64,000 bases of DNA from Bacteroidota bacterium. Lineage in GTDB: Bacteria; Bacteroidota; Bacteroidia; Bacteroidales; SZUA-534. Below the pieces are notes generated by a model. That model ran no database searches. It saw nothing but the letters and a program-made list of their open reading frames with translations, and was not told the origin of the DNA. A program made the position numbers and the translations under genes. The stretch covers positions 62,001-126,000 of the forward strand of contig QKGS01000007.1 in assembly GCA_003250355.1 (NCBI GenBank), read 5' to 3'. Shown here piece by piece: positions 27,506-36,537 of this stretch (positions are counted from its first letter, which is position 1; each line of letters starts with the position of its first letter).

Positions 27506-27536
27506 TTTCCTTAATTTACTAAAACCAATAACTTTG
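27506..27536 (+). promoter_or_regulatory. Promoter of eda
   Basis: TTTC (27506-27509), 19 bases, then TAACTTTG (27529-27536), one base off the TTTG-N19-TAnnTTTG consensus. It lies 40 bases before the eda ATG. Confidence 0.6.
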
Positions 27537-27576
27537 CCCCGCTTTAATTTTAAGTATATAATTCAATAATATAAAA

Positions 27577-28242
27577 ATGGCACGTTTTAAAAGATTACAC
27601 GTATTAAATACGATCAATGAAACAAAGATTGTTCCTTTGTATTACAATGCTAATGCTGAAATTGTAAAAAATGTAGTGAAAGCTTGTTATGCCGGAGGAG
27701 CAAGAGTTTTTGAATTTACTAACCGCGGCGATTTTGCTCATGAAGTATTTGCAGAAGTTAACAAATGGTGTGCAAAGGAATGTCCTGAGATGATTATGGG
27801 TGTAGGTTCGGTTGTGGAGTCGGGAACAGCATCGTTATACATTCAGTTGGGTGCTAACTTTATAGTAAGCCCAAGCTTGAACCCCGATATGGCTAAAGTA
27901 TGTAATCGTCGTAAAGTAGCTTGGTTACCGGGGTGTGGAACTCTTTCTGAAATTAATATGGCAGAAGAGTTAGGTTGCGAAATAGTTAAAATATTCCCGG
28001 GTAAAGAAACCGGAGGTCCATCTTTCGTAAAAGCAATTACCGCTCCATGTCCTTGGACAAGCATTATGCCGAGTGGTGGAGTGTCGCCCGATAAAGAAAA
28101 TCTTGAATCGTGGTTTAAAGCCGGCGTAACATGTGTAGGTTTAGGTTCTCAGTTAACTCCGGCCGATGTTATTGCAAAAGGCGATTATGGCTTTATTGAA
28201 AAAACAGTAAAAGAGGCAATTGCAATAGCAAAAGCTATATAA
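27577..28242 (+). CDS. eda: Bifunctional KDPG / 4-hydroxy-2-oxoglutarate aldolase
   Basis: Class I aldolase of 221 residues that splits 2-keto-3-deoxy-6-phosphogluconate to pyruvate and glyceraldehyde-3-phosphate. E46 and R50 (FEFTNRG) and the Schiff-base lysine K138 (IVKIFPG) are in place, as are the phosphate-binding glycines near MPSGGV. It has its own promoter and terminator, so it is a separate transcript just upstream of the GH117/sulfatase/dehydrogenase genes. In the AHG pathway the last carbon-splitting step is a KDPG- or KDPGal-type aldolase, so the position fits. A housekeeping Entner-Doudoroff or uronate role is the alternative. Confidence 0.92.
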   Translation: MARFKRLHVLNTINETKIVPLYYNANAEIVKNVVKACYAGGARVFEFTNRGDFAHEVFAEVNKWCAKECPEMIMGVGSVVESGTASLYIQLGANFIVSPSLNPDMAKVCNRRKVAWLPGCGTLSEINMAEELGCEIVKIFPGKETGGPSFVKAITAPCPWTSIMPSGGVSPDKENLESWFKAGVTCVGLGSQLTPADVIAKGDYGFIEKTVKEAIAIAKAI

Positions 28243-28266
28243 GATATTTATAGGCAAATAACGATT

Positions 28267-28304
28267 AACCCCTTATCTCATAGGCAGAAAAGGGGTTTTT
28301 TTAT
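28267..28304 (+). terminator. Rho-independent terminator after eda
   Basis: AACCCCTT (28267-28274) pairs with AAGGGGTT (28290-28297), followed by seven T. It separates eda from the first glycosidase gene. Confidence 0.8.
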
Positions 28305-28370
28305 TGTCTGCAAGGCTATTTATTTATTGAAATATATTATATTCGTGGCTCTATTGAAAAAGTTTAAAAT

Positions 28371-29723
28371 ATGAAGAAAATAAGTTTAATTCTTGCAATT
28401 GTATCTATTATTGTATGCAGTTGTACTAAGAATAAGTATTCGGGAATAGTTAAAGATACGGAAGGTAATGCTTTATCAGATGTTGAGGTATTTGTTAAAG
28501 AAACCGGTTTGTTAACTCTAACCAATGACGACGGAGGGTTTACTGTAGAACAACCCAATGTGCCTGTAACCATAGTTTTTGGAAAAGAAGGGTATATGTA
28601 TGAACAATTAATAAATGTTGATACTGTTTCAGGCTTGGTGGTTACTATGCGCAAGGCAATAAAAAGTGCAGCATCTATTCGTGAAGAAATATATGTTGAG
28701 GAAGGTTGCGATAAGGTGGAGATACCTGAGGATTCACAGTGGGAAGTTGATTTTGTTCATACCGACTTGAAGGGTGATCTTGCTCCTGATATGGAATATA
28801 CACGTCGCGACCCTAGTGCTGTAATTAAAGTAGGCGACTTGTATTATATGTGGTATTCTTATAGCCGTACTATTATGGACGATAAACAGGCACCATGGGA
28901 TTTGAACGATCTTTATTATGCAACATCTACCGATGGTATTACATGGGAAGAGAAGGGGGCTGCAATAGAAAGAGGGCCGGAAGGTTCTTTCGATTACCGC
29001 TCGGCTTTTACAACCGAAATATTTGTACACGATAGTACTTATTATTTAGTATATCAGGCTGCAGCCGATTTGCAGGGTATTTACGATAGAAACACTGTGG
29101 CTATGGCTTATGCCGGTTCACCCGACGGGCCATGGACAAAACTTGATAAGCCTGTTTTGTATCCAACATATACCAATAATATTTATTTCGACAATAATGC
29201 AGTTCACGACCCATGTATAATAAGTTACAACAATAAGTTTTATTTGTATTATAAAGGTGAGTGTAATTGTATGGGTAAAGAAGATTGTAAGAGATGGTGT
29301 AACCCTGTTTGTGGAAAATTTTACAATACTAATAACGGGGGTATTTATAAGCAAGTTAAATGGGGAGTTGCAATTGCCGATAATCCAACCGGGCCATATG
29401 TAAAGTCGGAATATAACCCTATAACCAATACAGGACATGAAGTAATGGTATGGCCTTATAAAAATGGAGTAGCAATACTTCAACATCAAGATGGGGCAGA
29501 GTATAATACTATTCAGTATGCTTCCGATGGTGTTAACTTTGAAATAATGGGTTCGGTAAATGGAATTCCTGAAGCTGCCGGGTTATTCCGAGCTCCAAAA
29601 TCTGACACAGACCCTCATGCAGGTGTTCAGTGGGGTGTTGCTCATTACTTGCAATGGGATCATCCTGAAACACAACTTGGGTGGATGTACATTCACCGAT
29701 TTGATAAAAAGGAGAAGAAATAA
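28371..29723 (+). CDS. Lipoprotein: CarboxypepD_reg + GH117-like glycosidase (copy 1)
   Basis: 450 residues. A lipoprotein signal ends at C18 (VCSC), followed by a CarboxypepD_reg-like domain (about 22-95) and a five-bladed-propeller glycosidase domain (about 100-448). I assign GH117 from the N-terminal helix (SAASIREE), YTRRDPSAVIKV with D147, NAVHDPC with D280, and TNTGHEVMVWPY with H356/E357, which match the Asp/Asp/His-Glu active-site pattern of that family. GH117 enzymes remove 3,6-anhydro-L-galactose from the non-reducing end of neoagaro-oligosaccharides. A cysteine-rich insertion (C298, C300, C306, C310, C314) lies between D280 and H356. No CBM or sorting tail. A distant GH43-like specificity cannot be excluded. 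Confidence 0.78.
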   Translation: MKKISLILAIVSIIVCSCTKNKYSGIVKDTEGNALSDVEVFVKETGLLTLTNDDGGFTVEQPNVPVTIVFGKEGYMYEQLINVDTVSGLVVTMRKAIKSAASIREEIYVEEGCDKVEIPEDSQWEVDFVHTDLKGDLAPDMEYTRRDPSAVIKVGDLYYMWYSYSRTIMDDKQAPWDLNDLYYATSTDGITWEEKGAAIERGPEGSFDYRSAFTTEIFVHDSTYYLVYQAAADLQGIYDRNTVAMAYAGSPDGPWTKLDKPVLYPTYTNNIYFDNNAVHDPCIISYNNKFYLYYKGECNCMGKEDCKRWCNPVCGKFYNTNNGGIYKQVKWGVAIADNPTGPYVKSEYNPITNTGHEVMVWPYKNGVAILQHQDGAEYNTIQYASDGVNFEIMGSVNGIPEAAGLFRAPKSDTDPHAGVQWGVAHYLQWDHPETQLGWMYIHRFDKKEKK

Positions 29724-29743
29724 TAAGTGATAATTGTTATATA

Positions 29744-29778
29744 AAAAGCCGGTTTCGAGAGATTCCGGCTTTTTTTTG
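29744..29778 (+). terminator. Rho-independent terminator after glycosidase copy 1
   Basis: AAAAGCCGG and CCGGCTTTT form a 9-bp stem with a 12-base loop, followed by more T. Confidence 0.8.
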
Positions 29779-29854
29779 ATGATTAATGCAAAGTTTATTA
29801 TTCAGATATAATCATTATATTTATCGTTTTATTACAAATAACAGGGGAAATAAT

Positions 29855-31825
29855 ATGAGAATTTTTGCATCAGTACTTGCTATATTGGCAGTACCTTTCA
29901 TTGTTTTTAGTCAAAATTATTCGGGAGTAGTTTACGATAATGGTGGAAATATTTTAAGCGGTGTTAAGGTTGAGTTTTTAAATAATAACTCTGAAACCGT
30001 AACTAATGCTTCGGGGGAATGGAGTGCTACTCTTTCCGGTAGTACTGAAACAATTGTTTTTGGAAAGCAAGGTTATACTTATGAGCAAATTGTTGACCAG
30101 TCACCGTCAACTGCTATTAGTATATCGTTGCGCAATACAGTTGATAGTTATGCAACTACAAGAGAAAAACAGTATAAAGCCGATGGATGCTCTTCGGTAT
30201 CGATACCAAACAGTAAGGAGTGGAATACTGAGTTTAAGCATACTGAGTTGTTAGGCGATTTGGCACCCGACAGAAACTACACGCGCCGCGACCCTAGTGC
30301 TGTTATAAAAGTTGCCGACAAATATTATGTTTGGTATTCGTACAGCCCTACGGTTATGACCGGCAAGCAGGCACCATGGGATTTGAACGATTTGTATTAT
30401 GCAACATCTACCGATGGTTTAACCTGGACAGAGCAAGGAGCCGCAATAGAACGGGGAGTTGGAAGTATTTATGATGCTCGCTCTGCATTTACAACCGAAA
30501 TATTTGTACATAATAATACCTACTATTTGGTATATCAGGCTGCGGCCGATCAAAACGGTATATATAATCGCAATACTGTTTGTATGGCTCATGCAAGCTC
30601 ACCCGATGGACCATGGACTAAAGTTACAGAGCCTGTTCTAAGACCTACGTACACAAGCGATATTTATTTCGATAACAATGCAGTTCATGACCCATGTATA
30701 GTTCACTATAACAATAAGTTTTATTTGTACTACAAAGGCGAATGTAATTGTATGGGTAGTGCAGGTTGCAATACATGGTGCAACCCTGTATGTGGTTTAG
30801 GAAAGCAGGTAAAATGGGGGGTGGCAGTAGCTGATAGTCCAACAGGACCTTATGTAAAATCAGAGTATAACCCAATAACAAATACCGGACACGAGATAAT
30901 GGTGTGGCCATATAAAACAGGTGTTGCAATATTACAGCATCAAGACGGCCCTGAAGCTATGTCAATTCAATATTCGGAAGATGGACTAAACTTTGAAATG
31001 AAAGGAAATGTGAGTGATATTCCGGAAGCAGCCGGTTTATTTCGTTCCGATAAATCAGACACAAACCCGCACACCGGTATTTCATGGGGGTTAGGTCATG
31101 TGCTGATGTGGAACTATGCAAGCGGGTGGATGTATATTACACGCTTTGATACAATTGCCCCGGAGGGGTTAACAGTAAGTGCCAATTCGTTTGCACAAAC
31201 AGGAGGTACATATGATGATGGAATTGTCCCATTTGGGTTTAATAGAAATAGCTCGGGTGTAAGTTACGTAAATACAGATGATTGGGCTACTTATAGTATC
31301 AATATTGAAGAGACCGGTATTTATAAGGTTAAATACTATGCTTCAACTCCATCTCTAAACGCCGAGGTATCTTTGTACGTAGATGATAATTTATCGGCAA
31401 CAGATATTGTACCCGATACCGATGGGTGGAACAACTATACTGAAATAACATCGTTATCGACATTTACACTTACAGAAGGAAGTCATATATTAAAACTTGT
31501 AGCTTCGGGTAGTGATAACTGGCAGTGGAATATGACAAAATTTACATTAATTAAAATTTCTGATATTAATGTAGGAGCTTGTAATGAAATTAGTGCAGAC
31601 AATGTTGTGTTACACCCAAATCCGGCAAACAATGAGGTAAATATTTCGGGTATTACAGGTGAGTATAATATTCAGATTGTTTCGCTTGACGGAAAAATTG
31701 TGAAGGATAAAAAATTAGCAGGAACAGCATATGTTAATCTTAGTGGTATTGACCAAGGTATTTATAATGTTTTATTGCAAATATCGGACTATGTAGTTGT
31801 TAAGAGGTTAGTAGTAAGTAAGTAA
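29855..31825 (+). CDS. T9SS-secreted CarboxypepD_reg + GH117-like glycosidase + CBM6 (copy 2)
   Basis: 656 residues from the ATG at 29855, chosen because it is preceded by AGGGGAAA and opens a clean signal peptide (MRIFASVLAILAVPFIVFSQ); an upstream in-frame ATG at 29786 would add an unlikely 23 residues. Domains: CarboxypepD_reg (about 22-95), GH117-like propeller (about 98-440; D146, D279, H346/E347), a CBM6-type beta-sandwich (about 445-575: DDWATYSINIEETGIYKVKY, KLVASGSDNWQWNM), then a type A T9SS sorting domain (last ~75 residues, VVLHPNPANNEVNIS). The cysteine insertion is C297, C299, C305, C309, C313. It should be exported to the cell surface, unlike copies 1 and 3. Confidence 0.78.
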   Translation: MRIFASVLAILAVPFIVFSQNYSGVVYDNGGNILSGVKVEFLNNNSETVTNASGEWSATLSGSTETIVFGKQGYTYEQIVDQSPSTAISISLRNTVDSYATTREKQYKADGCSSVSIPNSKEWNTEFKHTELLGDLAPDRNYTRRDPSAVIKVADKYYVWYSYSPTVMTGKQAPWDLNDLYYATSTDGLTWTEQGAAIERGVGSIYDARSAFTTEIFVHNNTYYLVYQAAADQNGIYNRNTVCMAHASSPDGPWTKVTEPVLRPTYTSDIYFDNNAVHDPCIVHYNNKFYLYYKGECNCMGSAGCNTWCNPVCGLGKQVKWGVAVADSPTGPYVKSEYNPITNTGHEIMVWPYKTGVAILQHQDGPEAMSIQYSEDGLNFEMKGNVSDIPEAAGLFRSDKSDTNPHTGISWGLGHVLMWNYASGWMYITRFDTIAPEGLTVSANSFAQTGGTYDDGIVPFGFNRNSSGVSYVNTDDWATYSINIEETGIYKVKYYASTPSLNAEVSLYVDDNLSATDIVPDTDGWNNYTEITSLSTFTLTEGSHILKLVASGSDNWQWNMTKFTLIKISDINVGACNEISADNVVLHPNPANNEVNISGITGEYNIQIVSLDGKIVKDKKLAGTAYVNLSGIDQGIYNVLLQISDYVVVKRLVVSK

Positions 31826-31834
31826 AATCAAATA

Positions 31835-31864
31835 TTAACCCTGATTATAAATTCAGAGGGTTAA
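31835..31864 (+). terminator. Weak hairpin between glycosidase copies 2 and 3
   Basis: TTAACCCT pairs with AGGGTTAA around a 14-base loop, but no T run follows. It may be a 3' stabiliser or allow read-through into copy 3. Confidence 0.4.
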
Positions 31865-31902
31865 ACTATAATGAAAAATTAGAGATTAACTAAAATCAAA
31901 CT

Positions 31903-33633
31903 ATGAAGACTAAACTTATTTATTTATTTGTTATTGTAGTGCTTGCAGGGTGCGGGCAAAAATATTCTGGTGTAGTAACCAATTCAGAGGGAAAAGCTTT
32001 AAGCGGAGTGAAAGTTACTATTAACGGAACCAATTATGGAACCAATACCGATGAGAGTGGAAAATGGAGTATTGAGCCTCAAGATTCGGAATTGGGAGTA
32101 ATAACACTAGTGTTTTTTAAGAGTGGATATATGCATGAGCAGATAGTAAAACAAAAGCCTTCGGGAGGTATAAAAACCGAGCTTCGTATGCATATAAACA
32201 GTGCAGCAACAGAACGTGAGTTGGGTTATGTTGAACATGGTTGTGGTTCGGTAAATATTCCGGACAATGCCGATTGGAATGTGAGTTTTTTACACTCGAA
32301 TTTGAAAGGCGATTTAGCTCCCGATAAGAAATATACCCGCCGCGACCCTAGTGCAGTAATAAAAGTAGATTCGTTGTATTATATGTGGTATTCTTTTAGT
32401 TTGTCTGACGATACAATGAAAATAGCTCCATGGGATTTGAATGATATTTATTATGCAATATCGGTTGATGGTGTTACATGGACAGAGAAGGGGGCAGCTG
32501 TTATGCGCGGAGCAGAAGGTGAGTTCGATTTTCGTTCAGTATTTACAACCGAGATATTTGTACATGAAGGTAAATACTATTTAGTATATCAGGCAGCTGA
32601 TAACAAAGTTGGAATTTTCGATAGAAATACAGTAGGTATGGCATATGCAACATCACCTAATGGACCCTGGACTAAATTGAAAGAACCTGTATTAAGACCA
32701 ACATATACTAACGAAATATATTTTGATAATAATGCAGTACACGACCCTTGTGTTGTGGTTTATAACAATAAATTTTATTTGTACTATAAGGGAGAGTGTA
32801 ATTGTTTTGGAGCAGAAAATTGCCAATCGTGGTGTAATCCGATTTGCGGGTTAAGCAAGCAAGTACGTTGGGGAGTAGCCATAGCTGATAATCCAACAGG
32901 ACCATACATAAAGTCAGAGTATAACCCAATAACCAATACCGGGCACGAAATTATGGTGTGGCCTTATAAAAATGGCATTGCTATATTACAACATCAAGAT
33001 GGGCCTGAGGCTCGTTCAATACAGTTTGCTGCCGACGGGCTTAATTTTCAGATAATGGGAATGGTTAATAATATTCCGGAAGCTGCCGGTCTTTATCGTG
33101 CTCCGGTATCAGATAATAATCCTCATGCCGGAATAGAGTGGGGGGTAGGTCATGTACTCCGCTGGGATGGAGGTGTTAACCAAAATGGATGGATGTATAT
33201 CAACCGATTCGATAAGGTTGATGCTTCTACTCTGATTATTGATGCAGGTGCATTTGTGAAAACGGGAGGTACTTTCAATGATGGTTTGGTTCCGTTTGGG
33301 TTTAATTCAACCGGTGCAGTTGCAAGTCATGTAAATACTCAAGATTGGGCAGAATACAATGTGAATATTGCTGAAAGTGGAGAATACTCGGTTGAATACT
33401 ATATAAGTACGCCGCTCGATAATGCTGAAGTTTCAATGTATGTTAATAATAAGCTTGTAGATAAATGTACAGTTAAAAACAATGGTGATTGGGGCAATTT
33501 CTCTGAACCTGTTTTTTCAAATAATCCTGTTTATTTCGAAAAAGGTGAACAGATGTTAAAGATTGTAGCTTCGGGTACAAGCGAGTGGCAATGGAACTTT
33601 AAAGGAATGATTATTAAAAAAGCCGATTTGTAA
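31903..33633 (+). CDS. Lipoprotein: CarboxypepD_reg + GH117-like glycosidase + CBM6 (copy 3)
   Basis: 576 residues. A classic lipobox (LAGC, C17) is followed by a CarboxypepD_reg domain (about 20-95), the GH117-like propeller (about 98-435) with D148 (YTRRDPSAV), D281 (VHDPC) and H348/E349 (TNTGHEIMVWPY), and a C-terminal CBM6-like domain (about 440-576: QDWAEYNVNIAESGEYSVEY, KIVASGTSEWQWNF). No sorting tail. The insertion cysteines are C299, C301, C307, C311 and C315. With copies 1 and 2 it forms a tandem family that probably arose by duplication and then diverged in localisation and binding module. Confidence 0.78.
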   Translation: MKTKLIYLFVIVVLAGCGQKYSGVVTNSEGKALSGVKVTINGTNYGTNTDESGKWSIEPQDSELGVITLVFFKSGYMHEQIVKQKPSGGIKTELRMHINSAATERELGYVEHGCGSVNIPDNADWNVSFLHSNLKGDLAPDKKYTRRDPSAVIKVDSLYYMWYSFSLSDDTMKIAPWDLNDIYYAISVDGVTWTEKGAAVMRGAEGEFDFRSVFTTEIFVHEGKYYLVYQAADNKVGIFDRNTVGMAYATSPNGPWTKLKEPVLRPTYTNEIYFDNNAVHDPCVVVYNNKFYLYYKGECNCFGAENCQSWCNPICGLSKQVRWGVAIADNPTGPYIKSEYNPITNTGHEIMVWPYKNGIAILQHQDGPEARSIQFAADGLNFQIMGMVNNIPEAAGLYRAPVSDNNPHAGIEWGVGHVLRWDGGVNQNGWMYINRFDKVDASTLIIDAGAFVKTGGTFNDGLVPFGFNSTGAVASHVNTQDWAEYNVNIAESGEYSVEYYISTPLDNAEVSMYVNNKLVDKCTVKNNGDWGNFSEPVFSNNPVYFEKGEQMLKIVASGTSEWQWNFKGMIIKKADL

Positions 33634-33659
33634 ATAATACTCAAATATTAAAATATTGG

Positions 33660-33690
33660 AAAGACTGCATTTTAGGTGCGGTCTTTTTTA
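33660..33690 (+). terminator. Rho-independent terminator after glycosidase copy 3
   Basis: AAAGACTGC and GCGGTCTTT form a 9-bp stem with one G-U pair, followed by T residues. Confidence 0.75.
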
Positions 33691-33724
33691 TGTATTATTG
33701 TAGAGTAACATAAAAAATAGATTT

Positions 33725-35323
33725 ATGAAGAGGGTATTTTTTCTGATAATCGCAGTGTTAGTAGCATTTACTTCATGTAAAAAAGAACAAAAAGGTAGGC
33801 AACCGAATATTATATTTATAATGTCCGATGATCATGCAGCCCATGCAATAGGAGCTTATGGCGGCAGACTGGCAGAGCTTAATCCTACCCCAACTATCGA
33901 TAGGCTGGCAGAGCAGGGGCTGTTATTTGAAAATACATTTTGTAATAACGCTATTTGTACTCCAAGCAGAGCTTCAATTATTACCGGGCAATACCCTCAA
34001 ACCAATGGTGTGCTTGACCTTGATGGAGCATTAGATACAGCAAAGCAATATTTGCCAAAGGAGATGAAAAAGTTAGGTTATTCAACGGCTATTATAGGCA
34101 AATGGCATTTGAAAAATGAGCCTTCTAATTTTGATTATTATGAAGTATTGCCTAGTCAGGGGCAATACTATAATCCGCAAATGCATAATAAGAAAAAAGG
34201 GGAGTGGCCGGATAATTTGGTTTCATACATCGGGCATTCATCAACAGTTATAACAGACAGGGTAATTAATTATTTAGATAACAGAGATAAAAGCAAACCA
34301 TTCTTTATAATGCACCATTATAAAGCTCCCCACGATATGTTTGAGTACGATACTGTATATGAAAAATATCTTGCTGATGTAGAAATACCGGAGCCGGTTA
34401 GTTTATTTTATCAGCCAAAGTTTGGTTCAGAAGCTATACGAGGCCGTAATGATAGTCTTATTCATTATATAGGAACATCGGTTTCGCCCCGTCATAATCA
34501 GCTTAGGTATACATTGGCAAGTAACTACACTAAGCATTTTTATGGCGATACAATAGACCCTGTGGTTGGAACAAAAATGGCGTATCAGCAGTATTTGAAA
34601 ATGTATTTGCGCTGTGTTAAGGGCATTGACGACAATATGGCGAGGTTATTCAAGTATTTAAAAGAAAATGACCTTTGGGAAAATACAGTAATAATATACA
34701 CTGCTGATCAGGGTATGATGCTTGGTGAACATGATTTTATTGATAAGCGGTGGATTTATGAAGAGTCAATGCGAATGCCATTTATAGTGTACTATCCAAA
34801 AGATATTGAGGCGGGCAAACGGACTGATTTGTTGGTTAATAATACCGATTTTGCTCCTACTATTATTGAATTGGCCGGAGGCAAAGCACCTGAGTATATG
34901 CAGGGAATGAGTTTTATCAATACTTTGCATGGAAAGGAGGAAGAGAACTGGAGAAAAACTACATATTATCGTTACTGGATGCATATAATTCATCATTATG
35001 TTCCGGCTCATATAGGCGTTCGATCAAAAGATTATAAGCTTATTTTTTATTATGGCAAACACTATTTACCACAAGAAGAATTCGGAAAGTATTATTGGGC
35101 AACTCAATATACCGGCGTAGAAAGAGAAACCCCTCCGGCATGGGAATTTTATGATTTGCGTAATGACCCACAGGAATTAGTTAATTGTTATAACAATCCT
35201 GAGTATAAAGATGTAATTGCAGAGCTAAAAGCCGATATGAAAATGCAACGCAAGGAATTTGGAGAAACAGATGATAACTATCCTGAAATTAAGAAGATTA
35301 TTGAGGACAACTGGGATAAATGA
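33725..35323 (+). CDS. Family S1 formylglycine-dependent sulfatase, lipoprotein
   Basis: 532 residues. A signal peptide ends at C18 (AFTSC), and the alkaline-phosphatase-superfamily domain starts with NIIFIMSDDHAAHAIGAYGG (metal ligands D35, D36). C78 in CTPSRAS is the cysteine converted to formylglycine. Later core motifs are IGKWHLK, HHYKAPHD and YTADQGMMLGEHDFIDKRW. The C-terminal sub-domain ends with WEFYDLRNDPQE. Its place beside GH117-like glycosidases suggests it desulfates algal galactan oligosaccharides such as porphyran. The S1 subfamily and the sulfate position cannot be read from sequence alone. The maturase (anSME or FGE) is not in the window. Confidence 0.9.
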   Translation: MKRVFFLIIAVLVAFTSCKKEQKGRQPNIIFIMSDDHAAHAIGAYGGRLAELNPTPTIDRLAEQGLLFENTFCNNAICTPSRASIITGQYPQTNGVLDLDGALDTAKQYLPKEMKKLGYSTAIIGKWHLKNEPSNFDYYEVLPSQGQYYNPQMHNKKKGEWPDNLVSYIGHSSTVITDRVINYLDNRDKSKPFFIMHHYKAPHDMFEYDTVYEKYLADVEIPEPVSLFYQPKFGSEAIRGRNDSLIHYIGTSVSPRHNQLRYTLASNYTKHFYGDTIDPVVGTKMAYQQYLKMYLRCVKGIDDNMARLFKYLKENDLWENTVIIYTADQGMMLGEHDFIDKRWIYEESMRMPFIVYYPKDIEAGKRTDLLVNNTDFAPTIIELAGGKAPEYMQGMSFINTLHGKEEENWRKTTYYRYWMHIIHHYVPAHIGVRSKDYKLIFYYGKHYLPQEEFGKYYWATQYTGVERETPPAWEFYDLRNDPQELVNCYNNPEYKDVIAELKADMKMQRKEFGETDDNYPEIKKIIEDNWDK

Positions 35324-35417
35324 TTGAAATATATATGTCAAATAAAAACTTTTTTGTTTATTGCATTGTGTTTCTTTATTTCTAATTAAAATATAGAATC
35401 TATTGGCATAGATATGT

Positions 35418-35447
35418 TTTGAAAGACTTCTTTCTTTTTTATATTTG
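35418..35447 (+). promoter_or_regulatory. Promoter of galM-rhaT
   Basis: TTTG (35418-35421), an 18-base spacer and TATATTTG (35440-35447), 36 bases before the galM start. This suggests galM and the permease can be transcribed apart from the sulfatase. Confidence 0.65.
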
Positions 35448-35483
35448 GAATCGCTATTTATATTTAAATAAAATCAAATTAAT

Positions 35484-36518
35484 ATGAAGATAAAAAAATC
35501 AAACTTTGGTTCTTATGAATCGCAAACGATTGAGCTGTTTGAATTGTCGAACAATAATGGAATGACAGTAAAGATAATGAACTACGGAGCTACTATTACT
35601 TCAATAACTATACCGGCCAAACAGGGTGGAGTGAAAGAAATAGCGTGTGGGTTCGATAAATTTGAGTCGTATTTCTCCGATGAATATAAAGCTAATGCCC
35701 CTTACTTTGGCTGTACGGTAGGTCGTTACTGTTCGCAAATTAAAGATGCTAAGTTTACAATGGACGGAAAAGAATATAAACTAGCTGAAATGGTAGGAAC
35801 AAACAATCTTCACGGAGGTTTGGTCGGATTCGATAAAAAAGTATGGAAGGCAAAAGAAGTAGGAGCGGCAGCGGTAGAAATGTCTCTTTTAAGTAAAGAT
35901 ATGGAAGAAGGCTTTCCGGGTGATGTTGAAGTAACAGTAACTTTTACTCTCACTAACGATAACGAAATAAAAATTGACTACAAAGGAGTGCCAAATAAAA
36001 AAACACCTTTGGCAATGACTAATCATACATATTTTAACCTATCGGGATTTGCTGATGATATTTTAGGACATAAAGCAACTGTTCTTACAGGTAAAAAACA
36101 AGAGTGCGACGAAACAGGTGCAGGTACAGGTAAAGTTGTAAACCTTGACGGAGCTCCCGACGATTTACGCAAAGGGAAGTTAATTGGTGAAGCACACAAG
36201 GCTATGGGAAGCGGGTTTGAAAATTTTTATATAACTGAAGCTAATTTTAAGTTAACTAAAGTTGCTGAAGTAGAATACCCTGCCGACGGTACTAAACTTG
36301 AAGTATCAACTACCGAACCAACAATGTTGCTTTATACAGGAAAATATACAGCCGACAATCTTAAACGTGAAAACGGATTACAATATGGACAGTACAGAGG
36401 TTTCTGTTTAGAAACTCACCGTACACAGAATGGACCAAATATCTCGGGGTCGCCTAAAACATTTACAGGAGCAGGTGAAACTTTTGAGAGTACAACAATA
36501 TTTAAACTTACATTTTAA
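35484..36518 (+). CDS. galM: Aldose 1-epimerase (galactose mutarotase family)
   Basis: A 344-residue beta-sandwich enzyme of the GalM family that interconverts alpha and beta anomers of free sugars. Conserved marks are NLHGGLVGFDKKVW, the catalytic-histidine segment MTNHTYFNLSG, and the glutamate in GFCLETHRTQNGPN. That last segment differs from the usual ETQ-xxPDAPN form, so substrate preference may be altered. It has its own promoter and is 19 bases ahead of a sugar permease, suggesting it prepares galactose or anhydrogalactose released by the glycosidases for metabolism. Confidence 0.88.
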   Translation: MKIKKSNFGSYESQTIELFELSNNNGMTVKIMNYGATITSITIPAKQGGVKEIACGFDKFESYFSDEYKANAPYFGCTVGRYCSQIKDAKFTMDGKEYKLAEMVGTNNLHGGLVGFDKKVWKAKEVGAAAVEMSLLSKDMEEGFPGDVEVTVTFTLTNDNEIKIDYKGVPNKKTPLAMTNHTYFNLSGFADDILGHKATVLTGKKQECDETGAGTGKVVNLDGAPDDLRKGKLIGEAHKAMGSGFENFYITEANFKLTKVAEVEYPADGTKLEVSTTEPTMLLYTGKYTADNLKRENGLQYGQYRGFCLETHRTQNGPNISGSPKTFTGAGETFESTTIFKLTF

Positions 36519-36537
36519 ACAAATAAATTAAATAATT

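Noticed and set aside
28371-33633. Reading the three glycosidases as ordinary GH43 arabinosidases
   Set aside because: The N-terminal SxAxxRE helix, RRDPS, VHDPC and GHE-MVWPY set fits GH117 better than the GH43 D/D/E pattern, and the neighbours supply an AHG route.
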